64,000 nt of DNA from Eubacteriaceae bacterium CHKCI004 (GTDB taxonomy: Bacteria; Bacillota; Clostridia; Lachnospirales; Lachnospiraceae). The position numbers and the translations under genes are program-made. Below, one piece after another: positions 53,094-63,104 of this stretch. Numbering within the stretch: position 1 is the first letter of the stretch; each line of letters opens with the position of its first letter. Under the pieces are notes generated by a model that worked only from the letters and a program-made list of their open reading frames with translations, was not told the DNA's origin and made no database searches. The stretch spans positions 1 through 64,000 of the forward strand of contig FCNR01000072.1 of the NCBI GenBank assembly GCA_900016875.1, in the 5' to 3' direction.

Positions 53094-55700
53094 ATGAATA
53101 CATTAAAAAATAAGATACACGGGAGCAGAACGGCAGCATTAAATAAAAAAATTATCCGTTTCCTGTGGGTCAGTTTTGTCTGTCTGCTGATACTTTGCGT
53201 CAGTGTGTTTTTGCTCATTAATCGGTTTATGATAAGACAGAATACCGATACTCTGAATCAAGTGGTGGATACTTATATGAAAGGAATGAGCGCACAGCTT
53301 CAACAGCATTTTCAGACACTGGTGAATCTTCGCCTGGGTCAGGTGGAAGGCATTGTGCGGGTGGTACGGCCGGATAGTGAGACGCAGCTGGATGAGGAAG
53401 AACGGGTAAAACTGGAAATGCGGGGGAGAGCGCAGGGATTCAGCTATCTTTCGATTTACAGTACCGAGGGGGAAGCAGAAGTTATTTACGGAGACGATTT
53501 GACCATAGAGGATGAAAGTGACTTTCTGGAAGCGATGAATAGTAGTGAAAAGATGGTTACTATCGGGGAGACGAACGATGGTGAAATGATACTTCTTTAC
53601 GGCATTTCAGTGGGTTACCCTGACGGTAAGGGCTACGCTATGTCCAATGGGCGGACATGTACAGCTCTGCTGGCGGGGGTACCTGTCAGTAATCTCAGCA
53701 AGGCGTTGGCTTTGGAAGAGAACAATAGTTTGATTTATACGCATATTATCCGTTATGACGGTACATTTATTGTGAAGAACTCAAATTTGAAAGAAGACAA
53801 CTGCTATGAATGGCTTCGGAAATGTGGATATGAAGATGGCGTCGAAGATATTGACGATATAGTGGAGCGAATGAAGCAGACGGTCATGGAACAGAAAGAA
53901 TGCAGTATACTGACCTCCATTTTTAATGAACGGCAGCATGTGTATTGTGTCCCAATGCCAAATACGGAATGGAGCATGGTGACGGTCATGCCCCACAGTA
54001 TTCTTGATGAGGCTCTTGCCGATCTGGGCAGTCAGCGTATCTGGACTTCGCTGGCCGGATGCGGGATTCTGGTACTGGCGACGCTTCTTGTATTTGCTAT
54101 GTATTTCCGGCTTTCATTAAAGCAGATGTCAGAGCTGGACAAAGTCAGAAAGGAAGCGGAACATGCCAGTCAGGCGAAGAGTGAATTTCTGGCAAATATG
54201 AGTCATGATATCCGCACGCCGATGAACGCCATCGTGGGGATGACTGCCATTGCCACCACAAATATTGATAAGCCGGAGCAGGTTAAAGACTGCCTGCGAA
54301 AAATTACTCTTTCCAGCAGACATCTGCTGGGACTGATTAATGATGTTCTTGATATGTCAAAGATTGAGAGCGGGAAGCTGACGCTGAATAAAGAACGAAC
54401 TTCTCTCCGTGAAGTTATGGAAAGTATTGTAGGCATCGTACAGCCGCAGACCCGTGCCAGACGGCAGCAATTTGATATTCTGGTACAGAATGTGGAGGAG
54501 GAAGTGGTCTGCTGCGATGGTGTCCGTCTGAATCAGGTACTGATCAATCTTTTGTCCAATGCATTGAAATTTACGCCGGCCGGAGGCAGGATTGAGGTTA
54601 CTGTCTCACAGGAGGCGTCTCCGAAAGGAGCGAACTATGTACGGACTCATTTTTGGGTCAGAGATACCGGAATGGGAATGTCAGAGGAATTTCAGAAACA
54701 TATTTTTGAATCTTTTGCCCGGGAAGACAGTAAGAGAGTGCACCGAACAGAGGGAAGCGGCCTGGGAATGGCGATAACAAAATATATTGTAGATGCCATG
54801 CAAGGTGAGATTCAGGTGAAGAGTGAGTTGAACCGGGGCAGCGAGTTTCATATTATTCTTGATTTGGAGAAAGAGGATCAGCCGGAAGAAAATATGATAC
54901 TGAAACCGTGGGATGTGCTGGTGGTAGACGATGACGAGCAGCTGTGTATCAGTGCTGCGGAAGCTCTTGAAGAGATCGGACAGAAGGCAGAATGGGTCAT
55001 GGATGGACCGTCGGCTGTGGAGAAAGCCAGAAAACGTCACGATGAACACCGGGATTACCAGGCAATTCTTCTGGATTGGCAGATGCCGGGTATGGATGGT
55101 ATCGAGACAGCCAGAAGAATCCGGGAAACGATAGGAGAAGATATTACCATACTGCTGATTTCCGCTTATGACTGGACAGAAATAGAAGAAGACGCAAAAA
55201 AGGCAGGCGTTAACGGGTTTATATCAAAACCTTTGTTTAAGTCGACGTTGTATTATGGTCTAGGATATTTTATGGATGACACGGGAGAGACTCCGGAGAC
55301 CGCCGAAGATGCTCTTCCTGATTTTGAGGGCCGGAGACTTTTGGTTGCGGAGGATAACGAACTGAACTGGGAGATTGCTGATGAACTGTTGTCATCTTTT
55401 GGATTTATATTAACCTGGGCTGAAAACGGGGAAATATGTGTGGAAAAATTCTGTCAGTCAGAACCGGGATATTATGATGCCATTTTAATGGATCTGCGGA
55501 TGCCGGTGATGAACGGATATGAAGCTGCGGAGGCAATCCGTTCCTCCGGACGGGAAGACTCGGATATACCGATTGTCGCTATGACGGCGGACGCCTTTTC
55601 AGAAGATATCCGGCGCTGCATGGAATATGGAATGAATGCCCATACTGCAAAACCTCTGGATATGCGGGAGATACTGCGTATTCTTCATCAGCTGCTATAA
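53094..55700 (+). CDS. Hybrid sensor histidine kinase with two receivers
   Basis: An 868-residue membrane kinase. Membrane helix about 21-43, an extracellular sensor of Cache-like character (about 45-320), a second helix (about 318-342), HisKA with His371 in MSHDIRTPMNAI, HATPase (about 475-595, GSGLGMAITK), then two receivers with Asp661 (LLDWQMPGMDG) and Asp800 (LMDLRMPVMNG). Start follows GGGGAGAGGG. The first receiver lies between kinase and second receiver, a relay layout needing an Hpt protein, supplied by the gene upstream. Confidence 0.92.
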   Translation: MNTLKNKIHGSRTAALNKKIIRFLWVSFVCLLILCVSVFLLINRFMIRQNTDTLNQVVDTYMKGMSAQLQQHFQTLVNLRLGQVEGIVRVVRPDSETQLDEEERVKLEMRGRAQGFSYLSIYSTEGEAEVIYGDDLTIEDESDFLEAMNSSEKMVTIGETNDGEMILLYGISVGYPDGKGYAMSNGRTCTALLAGVPVSNLSKALALEENNSLIYTHIIRYDGTFIVKNSNLKEDNCYEWLRKCGYEDGVEDIDDIVERMKQTVMEQKECSILTSIFNERQHVYCVPMPNTEWSMVTVMPHSILDEALADLGSQRIWTSLAGCGILVLATLLVFAMYFRLSLKQMSELDKVRKEAEHASQAKSEFLANMSHDIRTPMNAIVGMTAIATTNIDKPEQVKDCLRKITLSSRHLLGLINDVLDMSKIESGKLTLNKERTSLREVMESIVGIVQPQTRARRQQFDILVQNVEEEVVCCDGVRLNQVLINLLSNALKFTPAGGRIEVTVSQEASPKGANYVRTHFWVRDTGMGMSEEFQKHIFESFAREDSKRVHRTEGSGLGMAITKYIVDAMQGEIQVKSELNRGSEFHIILDLEKEDQPEENMILKPWDVLVVDDDEQLCISAAEALEEIGQKAEWVMDGPSAVEKARKRHDEHRDYQAILLDWQMPGMDGIETARRIRETIGEDITILLISAYDWTEIEEDAKKAGVNGFISKPLFKSTLYYGLGYFMDDTGETPETAEDALPDFEGRRLLVAEDNELNWEIADELLSSFGFILTWAENGEICVEKFCQSEPGYYDAILMDLRMPVMNGYEAAEAIRSSGREDSDIPIVAMTADAFSEDIRRCMEYGMNAHTAKPLDMREILRILHQLL

Positions 55701-55733
55701 ACGGACAGATTTGAGAGACTGGGAGAGAATAAT

Positions 55734-58268
55734 ATGAAAAATAAGCAAAAAAAACGGAGGAAAGGCTGGAAGTATTATTGGCAGCAAAACAGGTTTTATA
55801 TGATAACTCTTCTGGCGTTTTTGATCTTATCTTTTGCCAGCCTGCACATTTTGCAGAATAGTCTGCTGGAAAATGCCCAGCGCACAGGCGCTTCGCTGGC
55901 GAGGAGTTTTTCTGTGGAGGAAGAGCGAAGCCTTTCTTCTTATGAAGCGCTCATTCGAATGGGAGCAGGCAGTCTTGACCGGATGGTTCAGGAAACATCC
56001 AACACTGAGGAACTGCAGAAATGGATCAATGGTTTTTTTGAAGATATTGAGAATGTGACCAGCGGTACGGTAGATCCTTACGCCGTTCTCAATGGTACGT
56101 TTACCGGAAAAGGAGAATGGGCACAGGGACAGGATTACGATTATGCGTCCACAGAATGGTATCAGCGTGCCATGGAGGCGGAGGGAAAAGTTATATATAC
56201 AGATCTCTACGAAGATGCGGTTTATGGCCGGAAAGTAGTCACGATTGCTGTCAAAAGCGGAGAGGATGGCAATGTGCTGGCTTTCGACATTTTTCCGGAA
56301 GATTTTCAGGTGACAGATCATCAGATTACTCTGCCGGAAGGAAGTTCTTACTTTCTCTGCGACCGCCAGGGAACCCTTTTGTACGCCAGGACGCAGCTTT
56401 CCGTCGGAAGAGAAAAGATGCAGGAATATCTCGATGGCATTATAGAACGTATGGAAAAGGGAAATCTCAGCAGGCAGGATTCTTATATTATTGATCTGGA
56501 CGGTAAAAAAAGAAATGTATACTATAGTATATCGGAAAATGGCTGGTTTTCTATTGTGACAGTCCCGCGCCGTACGATTCTTGGCAATCTTCGGCGGTTC
56601 ACTCTTGGTTTTTCTGTCATGTTCCTGCTGTTTTTAGGCTTTTCTGTTTTGGTGAGTATACGTAATTCCCGTCTGAACCGGAGAGTGGAGAGAACCAACG
56701 ACACGGTACGAGTGCTTGGAAATGCTTATTATGCCATATATCGTCTTGATTATGAAGAGGGAACCTATGAAATGATCAAGGGATCCGACTATATCCGCAA
56801 ACGTATTCCGAAGAAAGGCGATTATCAGCTTTTTCTCGATGAGGCGGCGGCTATCATTGAAGAGAACGCTTATATGGAATTCAAACAGAGTTTTTCCATA
56901 GAAAATGTCAAAAAACTGGTGAAACGCCGGGTTCGGGATTATGGAGGAGATTTTCTTCGGCTGTTTAATGATGAATACCGATGGGTAAATGTACGACTTT
57001 TGTTTGATGAGTCTTTGAGTCAGGGTGAAGTGGTCATATGTTTCCGGGAGATTGATGAGGAGAAGCAGGTACAGCTTCACCATATGGCGCTGATGGAAAA
57101 TGCGCTGGATAAAGCAAGGAAAAACGAAGAATCTCAGAATCGATTCTTTTCCACCATGTCCCATGATATGAGAACGCCGCTCAACGCTATTATCGGTCTG
57201 ACCGAACTGGCAGAGAAAAGTTCTGGAAATGTGAAACAGACGGCGGAATATCTGACAAAGATTAATACGGCAAGCCACCAGCTGCTGACGCTTATTAACG
57301 ATTTGCTGGAGATATCCCGTCTGGAACAGGGGAAAATAGATCTGAACAGGGAACCGTTTGATATAAGGGCATGTGTGGAATCCTGTGCAGAGATTTTCCG
57401 GGCGCAGGCAGGGAGAGAAAAGAAACAGTTTCATCTTTCTTTTGATCTGCAGAATCCGGTGGTGCTGGGAGATTCCTCCCGTATCACACAGATTCTCAAT
57501 AATCTGATTTCTAATGCGGTAAAATACAGTGATGAGGGAGATTCGATCACAGTCAGAGTACGTCAGATGGGCAGTCAGAAAATAAAAAAATATCAGTTTA
57601 TCATTTCAGATACCGGAAGAGGAATGACTCCGGAATTTCTTGATAAACTCTTTGAACCATATGAAAGGGAAGTCCGGTTTGGCGCAAAAGGCATTGCGGG
57701 AACCGGTCTGGGCATGCCGATCGTGAAGAGCCTTGTTTCCCAGATGGACGGACAGATTACCGTGGAAAGTCGGCTGGGCGAGGGCAGCACCTTCATGGTA
57801 ACATTGTCTCTCGAGAGTGTGGAAAAACAGAAATCTGCTGCCGGGAAAGAACGGAGTCAAAAAGAGAAGGAGATCCTGCAGCTGGCCGGCAAACGTATTC
57901 TCGTGGCGGAAGATAATGATGTGAATATGGAGATTGCCACGGAAATTCTGGAGATGCACGACATAAAAGTCTCCCAGGCGTGGAATGGCCGTGAGGCAGT
58001 GGAGAGTTTCTCGCAGTCACCGGAAGGATATTTTGACGCCATCCTCATGGACATGCAGATGCCGGAGATGGACGGCTGTCAGGCCGCCCGCGCTATCCGC
58101 ACCATGAATCGTACTGACGCCCGAACGATCCCGATTCTTGCCGTGACAGCCAATGCTTTCGCGGAAGATATCGCTGCGACCACAGAGGCGGGTATGGACG
58201 CGCATATCTCAAAACCGATTGACTTCTCGGTGTTGTATCAGACACTGGCGGAGCTGATGGGGAAATAG
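55734..58268 (+). CDS. Hybrid sensor histidine kinase with one receiver
   Basis: An 844-residue membrane kinase: helix about 19-40, extracellular dCache-like sensor (about 45-280; YASTEWYQRAMEAEGKVIYTDLY is typical of Cache domains), helix about 283-305, a PAS-like region (about 315-445), HisKA with His477 in MSHDMRTPLNAI, HATPase (about 575-700, GTGLGMPIVK) and a C-terminal receiver with Asp773 (LMDMQMPEMDG). Start follows GGGAGAGAA. It ends the signalling operon 33 bp after the other kinase. Two kinases with different sensors probably feed one Hpt pool. Confidence 0.92.
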   Translation: MKNKQKKRRKGWKYYWQQNRFYMITLLAFLILSFASLHILQNSLLENAQRTGASLARSFSVEEERSLSSYEALIRMGAGSLDRMVQETSNTEELQKWINGFFEDIENVTSGTVDPYAVLNGTFTGKGEWAQGQDYDYASTEWYQRAMEAEGKVIYTDLYEDAVYGRKVVTIAVKSGEDGNVLAFDIFPEDFQVTDHQITLPEGSSYFLCDRQGTLLYARTQLSVGREKMQEYLDGIIERMEKGNLSRQDSYIIDLDGKKRNVYYSISENGWFSIVTVPRRTILGNLRRFTLGFSVMFLLFLGFSVLVSIRNSRLNRRVERTNDTVRVLGNAYYAIYRLDYEEGTYEMIKGSDYIRKRIPKKGDYQLFLDEAAAIIEENAYMEFKQSFSIENVKKLVKRRVRDYGGDFLRLFNDEYRWVNVRLLFDESLSQGEVVICFREIDEEKQVQLHHMALMENALDKARKNEESQNRFFSTMSHDMRTPLNAIIGLTELAEKSSGNVKQTAEYLTKINTASHQLLTLINDLLEISRLEQGKIDLNREPFDIRACVESCAEIFRAQAGREKKQFHLSFDLQNPVVLGDSSRITQILNNLISNAVKYSDEGDSITVRVRQMGSQKIKKYQFIISDTGRGMTPEFLDKLFEPYEREVRFGAKGIAGTGLGMPIVKSLVSQMDGQITVESRLGEGSTFMVTLSLESVEKQKSAAGKERSQKEKEILQLAGKRILVAEDNDVNMEIATEILEMHDIKVSQAWNGREAVESFSQSPEGYFDAILMDMQMPEMDGCQAARAIRTMNRTDARTIPILAVTANAFAEDIAATTEAGMDAHISKPIDFSVLYQTLAELMGK

Positions 58269-58282
58269 AGAAGCGTTATGAA

Positions 58283-58720
58283 TTAATTGTCTGTGGTACC
58301 CAATTGGTTGATGGTATCTTCCACGTATTCTTTGCACAACTGAATGGCTTCGGCGCACTCGTCCAATTCTTCCCGGGTTAATGTGGTGGAATCTTCTCCG
58401 GGATATCTGGTAGAAAAATAGAAGCCGTTCACAGAATTGAGGGATGTTATCAACGTTTTTGACATGGGAAGTTCCATGTTATGGCGCAAAAAATTGCTTA
58501 AAACACGCAGATTGTGACTTCTGAGAGCGCGTTCTTTGATGTCGCTCTCGCTGTCATTTTCTGGTTCGGCGTATTCTGCGATCAGATGTTTTAAATATCG
58601 TTCGCAGATACTCTGTGCCATGGCGCCCATTTCATTAAAAATCTGACCGTTGTCATAGGCAAACATAAAATATGCGTAAGAATTATCCGCAAAATCTTTA
58701 TATGTTCTCAGTTCTGCCAT
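58283..58720 (-). CDS. HEPN-domain toxin
   Basis: A 145-residue all-helical HEPN protein. The RX4H motif is seen as RALRSHN (about 68-74), followed by LRVLSNFL, the common HEPN pattern. In HEPN/MNT pairs the HEPN protein is an RNase-type toxin neutralised by AMPylation by its MNT partner. The start overlaps the MNT gene by 13 bp, so the two are translationally coupled, antitoxin first. Confidence 0.82.
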   Translation of the reverse strand: MAELRTYKDFADNSYAYFMFAYDNGQIFNEMGAMAQSICERYLKHLIAEYAEPENDSESDIKERALRSHNLRVLSNFLRHNMELPMSKTLITSLNSVNGFYFSTRYPGEDSTTLTREELDECAEAIQLCKEYVEDTINQLGTTDN

Positions 58721-59166
58721 AAAATCACCCCGTCTCGTTTGATCTTATTCAAAAAGAAATCATCATTTTTTGAAAACATTTCATCAGATACAATTTTTAA
58801 GTCCACATCTATGGGAATCTGTATATTTAATTCGGCTTTGATGTGGAGAATATCTTTAGTCGAAGGAATTTCTTTCACTACGACCAGTAAATCTATATCG
58901 CTTTCGTAACGTGACTGACTTCGGGCGCAGCTTCCGAATAAAATGATTTTCTGCAGAGAAAATCCGGTTTCCTTAATGATGGCGATACAGTTTTTAATGG
59001 CTTGGAGCTGTCTTGCCGATACCTGGCAGGATTTGTTTATGCCCTGCAGGCTCTCTTTTTTCATTTTATGATATAAAAGCATTGTTCTCACATCCCCGTC
59101 ATAATTGTGTGTTCTGATATAAATTGCAGGTACTGTTTCTCTGTATGAGAAAGAGAGATTCGTCAT
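58708..59166 (-). CDS. MNT-type minimal nucleotidyltransferase antitoxin
   Basis: A 152-residue protein with the nucleotidyltransferase core FGSCARSQSRYESDIDLLVVV: GS motif, then the DxD metal pair, and a third acidic residue in VDLKIV. A 45-residue N-terminal part is not typical of the family, so translation could begin at an internal ATG (59082 or slightly later). Overlaps the HEPN gene. The pair sits between the kinase operon and topoisomerase III and is transcribed against both. Confidence 0.8.
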   Translation of the reverse strand: MTNLSFSYRETVPAIYIRTHNYDGDVRTMLLYHKMKKESLQGINKSCQVSARQLQAIKNCIAIIKETGFSLQKIILFGSCARSQSRYESDIDLLVVVKEIPSTKDILHIKAELNIQIPIDVDLKIVSDEMFSKNDDFFLNKIKRDGVILWQN

Positions 59167-59322
59167 GATAACAGTATACCATACACAAGAAAAAATGTAT
59201 CACAAATATCAAAGTTCGTGTATAATGAAATAATGTTAAGGATGTGAGATATACTAGTGTACTGTATCAATCTGCGGAAAGTGAATGATGCGGCATACGA
59301 AAAAGAACAACGGAGAATAATA

Positions 59323-62300
59323 ATGAAAAGATTAGTATTAGCAGAGAAACCTTCTGTGGCAAGAGATATCGCCCGGGTTTTGGGCTGCAAAAAACAGACA
59401 AAGAATTATATAGAGGGCGATAAATACGTGGTCACCTGGGGGCTTGGGCATCTGGTGACGCTGGCGGACCCGGAGGGCTACGACAAGAAACTTAAGACCT
59501 GGCGGATGGAAGACCTGCCGATGATGCCGGAGCATCTGAAGCTGGTGGTGATTCCTCAGACCAGAGGACAGTTTCAGGCGGTGAAGAGCCAGATGGAACG
59601 CAAAGATATCTCTGAGGTGATCATCGCCACCGATGCCGGTCGGGAAGGTGAGCTGGTGGCGCGGTGGATTCTGGTGAAAGCCGGCTGCAAGAAACCGCTC
59701 AGGCGGCTGTGGATTTCCTCGGTGACAGATAAGGCCATCCGGGAGGGATTCGCTCATCTGAAAGATGCAAAGAAATACGATAATCTTTACCGGGCGGCAG
59801 TAGCAAGGGCGGAGTCCGACTGGCTGGTGGGTATCAATGCCACCCGGGCGCTGACCTGCAAATATAATGCGCAGCTTTCCTGTGGCCGGGTGCAGACTCC
59901 GACCCTTGCCATGATCGCGGCCAGAGAGGAAGAGATCCGGCATTTTGTGCCGAAGCCGTATTATGGTCTGCAGGCCCGGTGGAAGGGCGTTACATTTACA
60001 TGGAAGGAAAAAGGCAGCAACAGCTCCTCTGTTTTCTCAAAAGAGTCGAGAGATAAGGCATATGACCGGGCGAAGAACAGCGATGGAAAGGTGATTTCCG
60101 TCAAAAAGACAAAGAAGAGTTCCCATCTTGACGGTTTGTATGACCTGACAACTCTGCAGAGGGACGCCAACCAGCGCTTCGGATTCTCTGCCAAGCAGAC
60201 GCTGAATCTGATGCAGAGCCTTTATGAGCATCACAAGGTGCTGACTTATCCGAGAACCGATTCCCGGTATCTGACTACCGATGTGGCGGAGACGCTTCGG
60301 GAGCGGGTGTCGGCGGTGGCCGTGGGCCCGTACCGGACCTACGCCAATACCATTCTCAAAGGAAAAATCAAGACCGGACCGTCTTTTGTCAATAACAAAA
60401 AGGTGTCCGACCACCACGCCATCATCCCGACAGAACAGCCGGTGATTCTGGCGCAGCTCTCAGTGGATGAACGGAAGATTTTTGATCTGGTGGCGCGGCG
60501 TTTTCTGGCAGTGCTGTATCCGGCTTATGAATATGAACAGACGGCGGTGACCGTGGACTGCGGCGGAGAGACGTTTGAGGTGAAAGGAAATGTACCGCTT
60601 CGCATGGGATATAAGGAAGTGCTCACGGATCAGGACGGCGAAGAAGAAGCCGTGCTTCCGGCGTGGACGGAAGGCGAGCGGCTGGGCAGCCCGGCCCTGA
60701 AACAGACCGAGGGCAAGACCAAACCGCCGGCGAGATTTACTGAAGGCACTCTCCTGCAGGCCATGGAGAATCCGGTAAAATATATGCAGAGCAAGGATAA
60801 AAATGCGGCGAAAACCCTGCAGGAGACCGGCGGTCTCGGCACCGTCGCCACCCGGGCGGACATTATCGATAAACTGTTCCGTTCCTTCCTCATTGAGAAA
60901 AAGGAAAATGAAATCCACATGACGGGCAAAGCAAAACAGCTTCTTAATCTGGTACCGGAGGATCTGAAGAAACCGGAGCTTACGGCTCAGTGGGAGATGA
61001 AGCTGTCTAATATAGCGGCAGGAAAAATGAGGCAGAATACATTTATGAAGGAGATCCGTTCCTACGCCACAGAGCTTACGGAAGAGATCAAAGGCGGTGA
61101 GGGCACCTTCCGCCACGACAACCTGACTAACAAGCACTGTCCTCAGTGCGGCAAGCGGCTGCTGGCTGTCAATGGAAAACAGGGTAAGATGCTCGTCTGC
61201 CAGGACAGAGAGTGTGGATATAAAGAGCGGGTTTCCCGTCTCACCAACGCACGGTGTCCGGTGTGTCATAAAAAGATGGAGCTCATCGGCCAGAAAGACA
61301 ATCAGAAGTTTGTCTGCGTCTGCGGTCATAAAGAGTCCATGAAAGCATTCGAGGAGAGACGGAAACGGGAAGGAGCAGGCGTGTCGAAAAAGGATGTCCA
61401 GAATTATATGAAGAAAATGAAAAAAGAAGAAAAACAGCCGGTCAACAATGCGCTGGCGGACGCCCTTGCCAACATAAAACTGTGTCTGCTGCTGGCATTT
61501 GGAATCCTCTCGCTTATGACGGTGCGCACGGAAGCGGCGGATACGGCAGAAACAGCGGTCTGTGGGAGCAGCGCATCTGTCTCTGCTGCAGCGCAGAAAA
61601 TAAATGGCGACGGACAGCAGGTTGCCCGCGCGTTTCCAACGGATATGGACGTACAGCCGTTGATTGCCCACTCCATCAATTACGGTACAGTAAATGTATA
61701 TGCTGATTCTGCCCTGACACAGCAGATCGGGCAGGTGGATGGCGGCGGTCTCAGCCTCACTGCTTTCCGGGCGGAGAACGACGCCATATACGGTGACTAT
61801 GTCAGCGGAGATGTCCAGGGCAGCGGATGGTTTTCTATCGATACCTTTGTGGAGAATCCGGACTATGAACCAGTTTACGCCACAACCAGGGACGCCATGT
61901 ATGCCTATACTGACAGCAGTTTTGATCAGGTGCGCGGCACCATCAAAAAATATACAGGAATCATTGTGGTGAGCCGGGAAGGAAATAACCGGCAGGTGAT
62001 TTACGAGACCAGCGACGGTTATGAGATGGGCTGGATGACAGGCGATGCGTTTTCTAATTGTCTGCTTTATGACGGACGGGAGAAACAGGCTCTTTCGGAC
62101 GGTACCTATCTGTTTCAATGCGGTTATGCAGATGACGCCGATGGCGGCGCAGCCCTCGGAAGCCAGACCGGGCTTGCTGCTTATGATAGCTATACGCTGG
62201 AACTTACCTACGTTTCTGATAACGATTATTTTATAAAAAATACAGAGACAGGAGAGTATCTGTCTGTGAAGCGGGCATCCTCCGGGATGAACACGGCGGC

Positions 62301-63090
62301 TTCCAGCCAGGCGACTACTCCCGATGCAGCTTCTTCCGGCGATAATGCTTCCTGGACGCCAGTCTGGACAGATGAGCCGGATGAGGAATATGGTCTGTTT
62401 CATTTTAACCGGAACACAGGTTCCTTTGCTATTCAGAGTACGGCCTGCCGCCTGTTTCTGGCACAAAATGAACAGAGAGAATTAATCTTGCTTGAAAACC
62501 GTCAGAGCGATGCCAGTCATTGGAGAGTCAGCGCTGTGGAAAAAACGCTGAATCGGGCGCAGCCGATGGTATTTACCCAGTATGATCCGCAGTGGTGCGG
62601 GACTCCGTATGGGGGAGGCGGAAGTATGGGAACGGCTGGCTGTGGTGTGCTGGCTGCCGTCAATGCGGTTTACGCGCTGTCCGGTCAGTATATGGATGTG
62701 ATGGAACTGGCAGATTATGCGGTGGAGAAGAATTACCGGATTGTGGGCAGTGGTACAGATGACGGAATCTTTAAAGCGGCGTGCCAGAAATTTGGCAGAA
62801 AATATAATTTTGCCTGGGACGGCAAAAGTGGAAGTATTGATATGCTGAAAGAAAAACTGCAGGCCGGTGATGTGGCCATTGTTCATGTGGAAGGCCATTA
62901 TGTGGTCATTGGCGCTTACAGTAAAAAGAGAGATAAATATCTTCTGCTGGATTCCAATTATCTGCCGAAACGTGCTACCAGCGCTTTTGGCGACTGGATA
63001 TCCGTGGACCGGCTTCTTTCCGGCAGTCTTGAGGTGCAGAGCTTTTATTTCTATAAACTCAGGGACACGGATGGCGGAGCGATTTCATAG
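59323..63090 (+). CDS. topB: DNA topoisomerase III fused to an exported C39-like cysteine peptidase
   Basis: One uninterrupted frame of 1255 residues. Residues 1-690 are a type IA topoisomerase: TOPRIM (MKRLVLAEKPSVARDI), active Tyr309 in LTYPRTDSRYL, and zinc ribbons (CPQC...CQDREC, CPVC). At 718-740 the sequence turns into a signal-peptide-like helix (KLCLLLAFGILSLMTVRTEA). After it come SH3-like repeats (about 785-925), a ricin-like beta-trefoil region (about 930-1075) and a papain-like C39 domain (about 1085-1250; Cys1107 in TAGCGVLAA, His1192 in EGHYVVIGAY). No start codon with a ribosome site is found at the junction. Start at 59323 follows CGGAGAA. Confidence 0.85.
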   Translation: MKRLVLAEKPSVARDIARVLGCKKQTKNYIEGDKYVVTWGLGHLVTLADPEGYDKKLKTWRMEDLPMMPEHLKLVVIPQTRGQFQAVKSQMERKDISEVIIATDAGREGELVARWILVKAGCKKPLRRLWISSVTDKAIREGFAHLKDAKKYDNLYRAAVARAESDWLVGINATRALTCKYNAQLSCGRVQTPTLAMIAAREEEIRHFVPKPYYGLQARWKGVTFTWKEKGSNSSSVFSKESRDKAYDRAKNSDGKVISVKKTKKSSHLDGLYDLTTLQRDANQRFGFSAKQTLNLMQSLYEHHKVLTYPRTDSRYLTTDVAETLRERVSAVAVGPYRTYANTILKGKIKTGPSFVNNKKVSDHHAIIPTEQPVILAQLSVDERKIFDLVARRFLAVLYPAYEYEQTAVTVDCGGETFEVKGNVPLRMGYKEVLTDQDGEEEAVLPAWTEGERLGSPALKQTEGKTKPPARFTEGTLLQAMENPVKYMQSKDKNAAKTLQETGGLGTVATRADIIDKLFRSFLIEKKENEIHMTGKAKQLLNLVPEDLKKPELTAQWEMKLSNIAAGKMRQNTFMKEIRSYATELTEEIKGGEGTFRHDNLTNKHCPQCGKRLLAVNGKQGKMLVCQDRECGYKERVSRLTNARCPVCHKKMELIGQKDNQKFVCVCGHKESMKAFEERRKREGAGVSKKDVQNYMKKMKKEEKQPVNNALADALANIKLCLLLAFGILSLMTVRTEAADTAETAVCGSSASVSAAAQKINGDGQQVARAFPTDMDVQPLIAHSINYGTVNVYADSALTQQIGQVDGGGLSLTAFRAENDAIYGDYVSGDVQGSGWFSIDTFVENPDYEPVYATTRDAMYAYTDSSFDQVRGTIKKYTGIIVVSREGNNRQVIYETSDGYEMGWMTGDAFSNCLLYDGREKQALSDGTYLFQCGYADDADGGAALGSQTGLAAYDSYTLELTYVSDNDYFIKNTETGEYLSVKRASSGMNTAASSQATTPDAASSGDNASWTPVWTDEPDEEYGLFHFNRNTGSFAIQSTACRLFLAQNEQRELILLENRQSDASHWRVSAVEKTLNRAQPMVFTQYDPQWCGTPYGGGGSMGTAGCGVLAAVNAVYALSGQYMDVMELADYAVEKNYRIVGSGTDDGIFKAACQKFGRKYNFAWDGKSGSIDMLKEKLQAGDVAIVHVEGHYVVIGAYSKKRDKYLLLDSNYLPKRATSAFGDWISVDRLLSGSLEVQSFYFYKLRDTDGGAIS

Positions 63091-63104
63091 AAAAGAGGAA
63101 AAGC

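Noticed and set aside
60460-62466. Very long minus-strand open frame (about 668 codons) opposite the topoisomerase fusion
   Set aside because: It lacks any recognisable domain and a ribosome site, and arises from the codon bias of the strong plus-strand gene.
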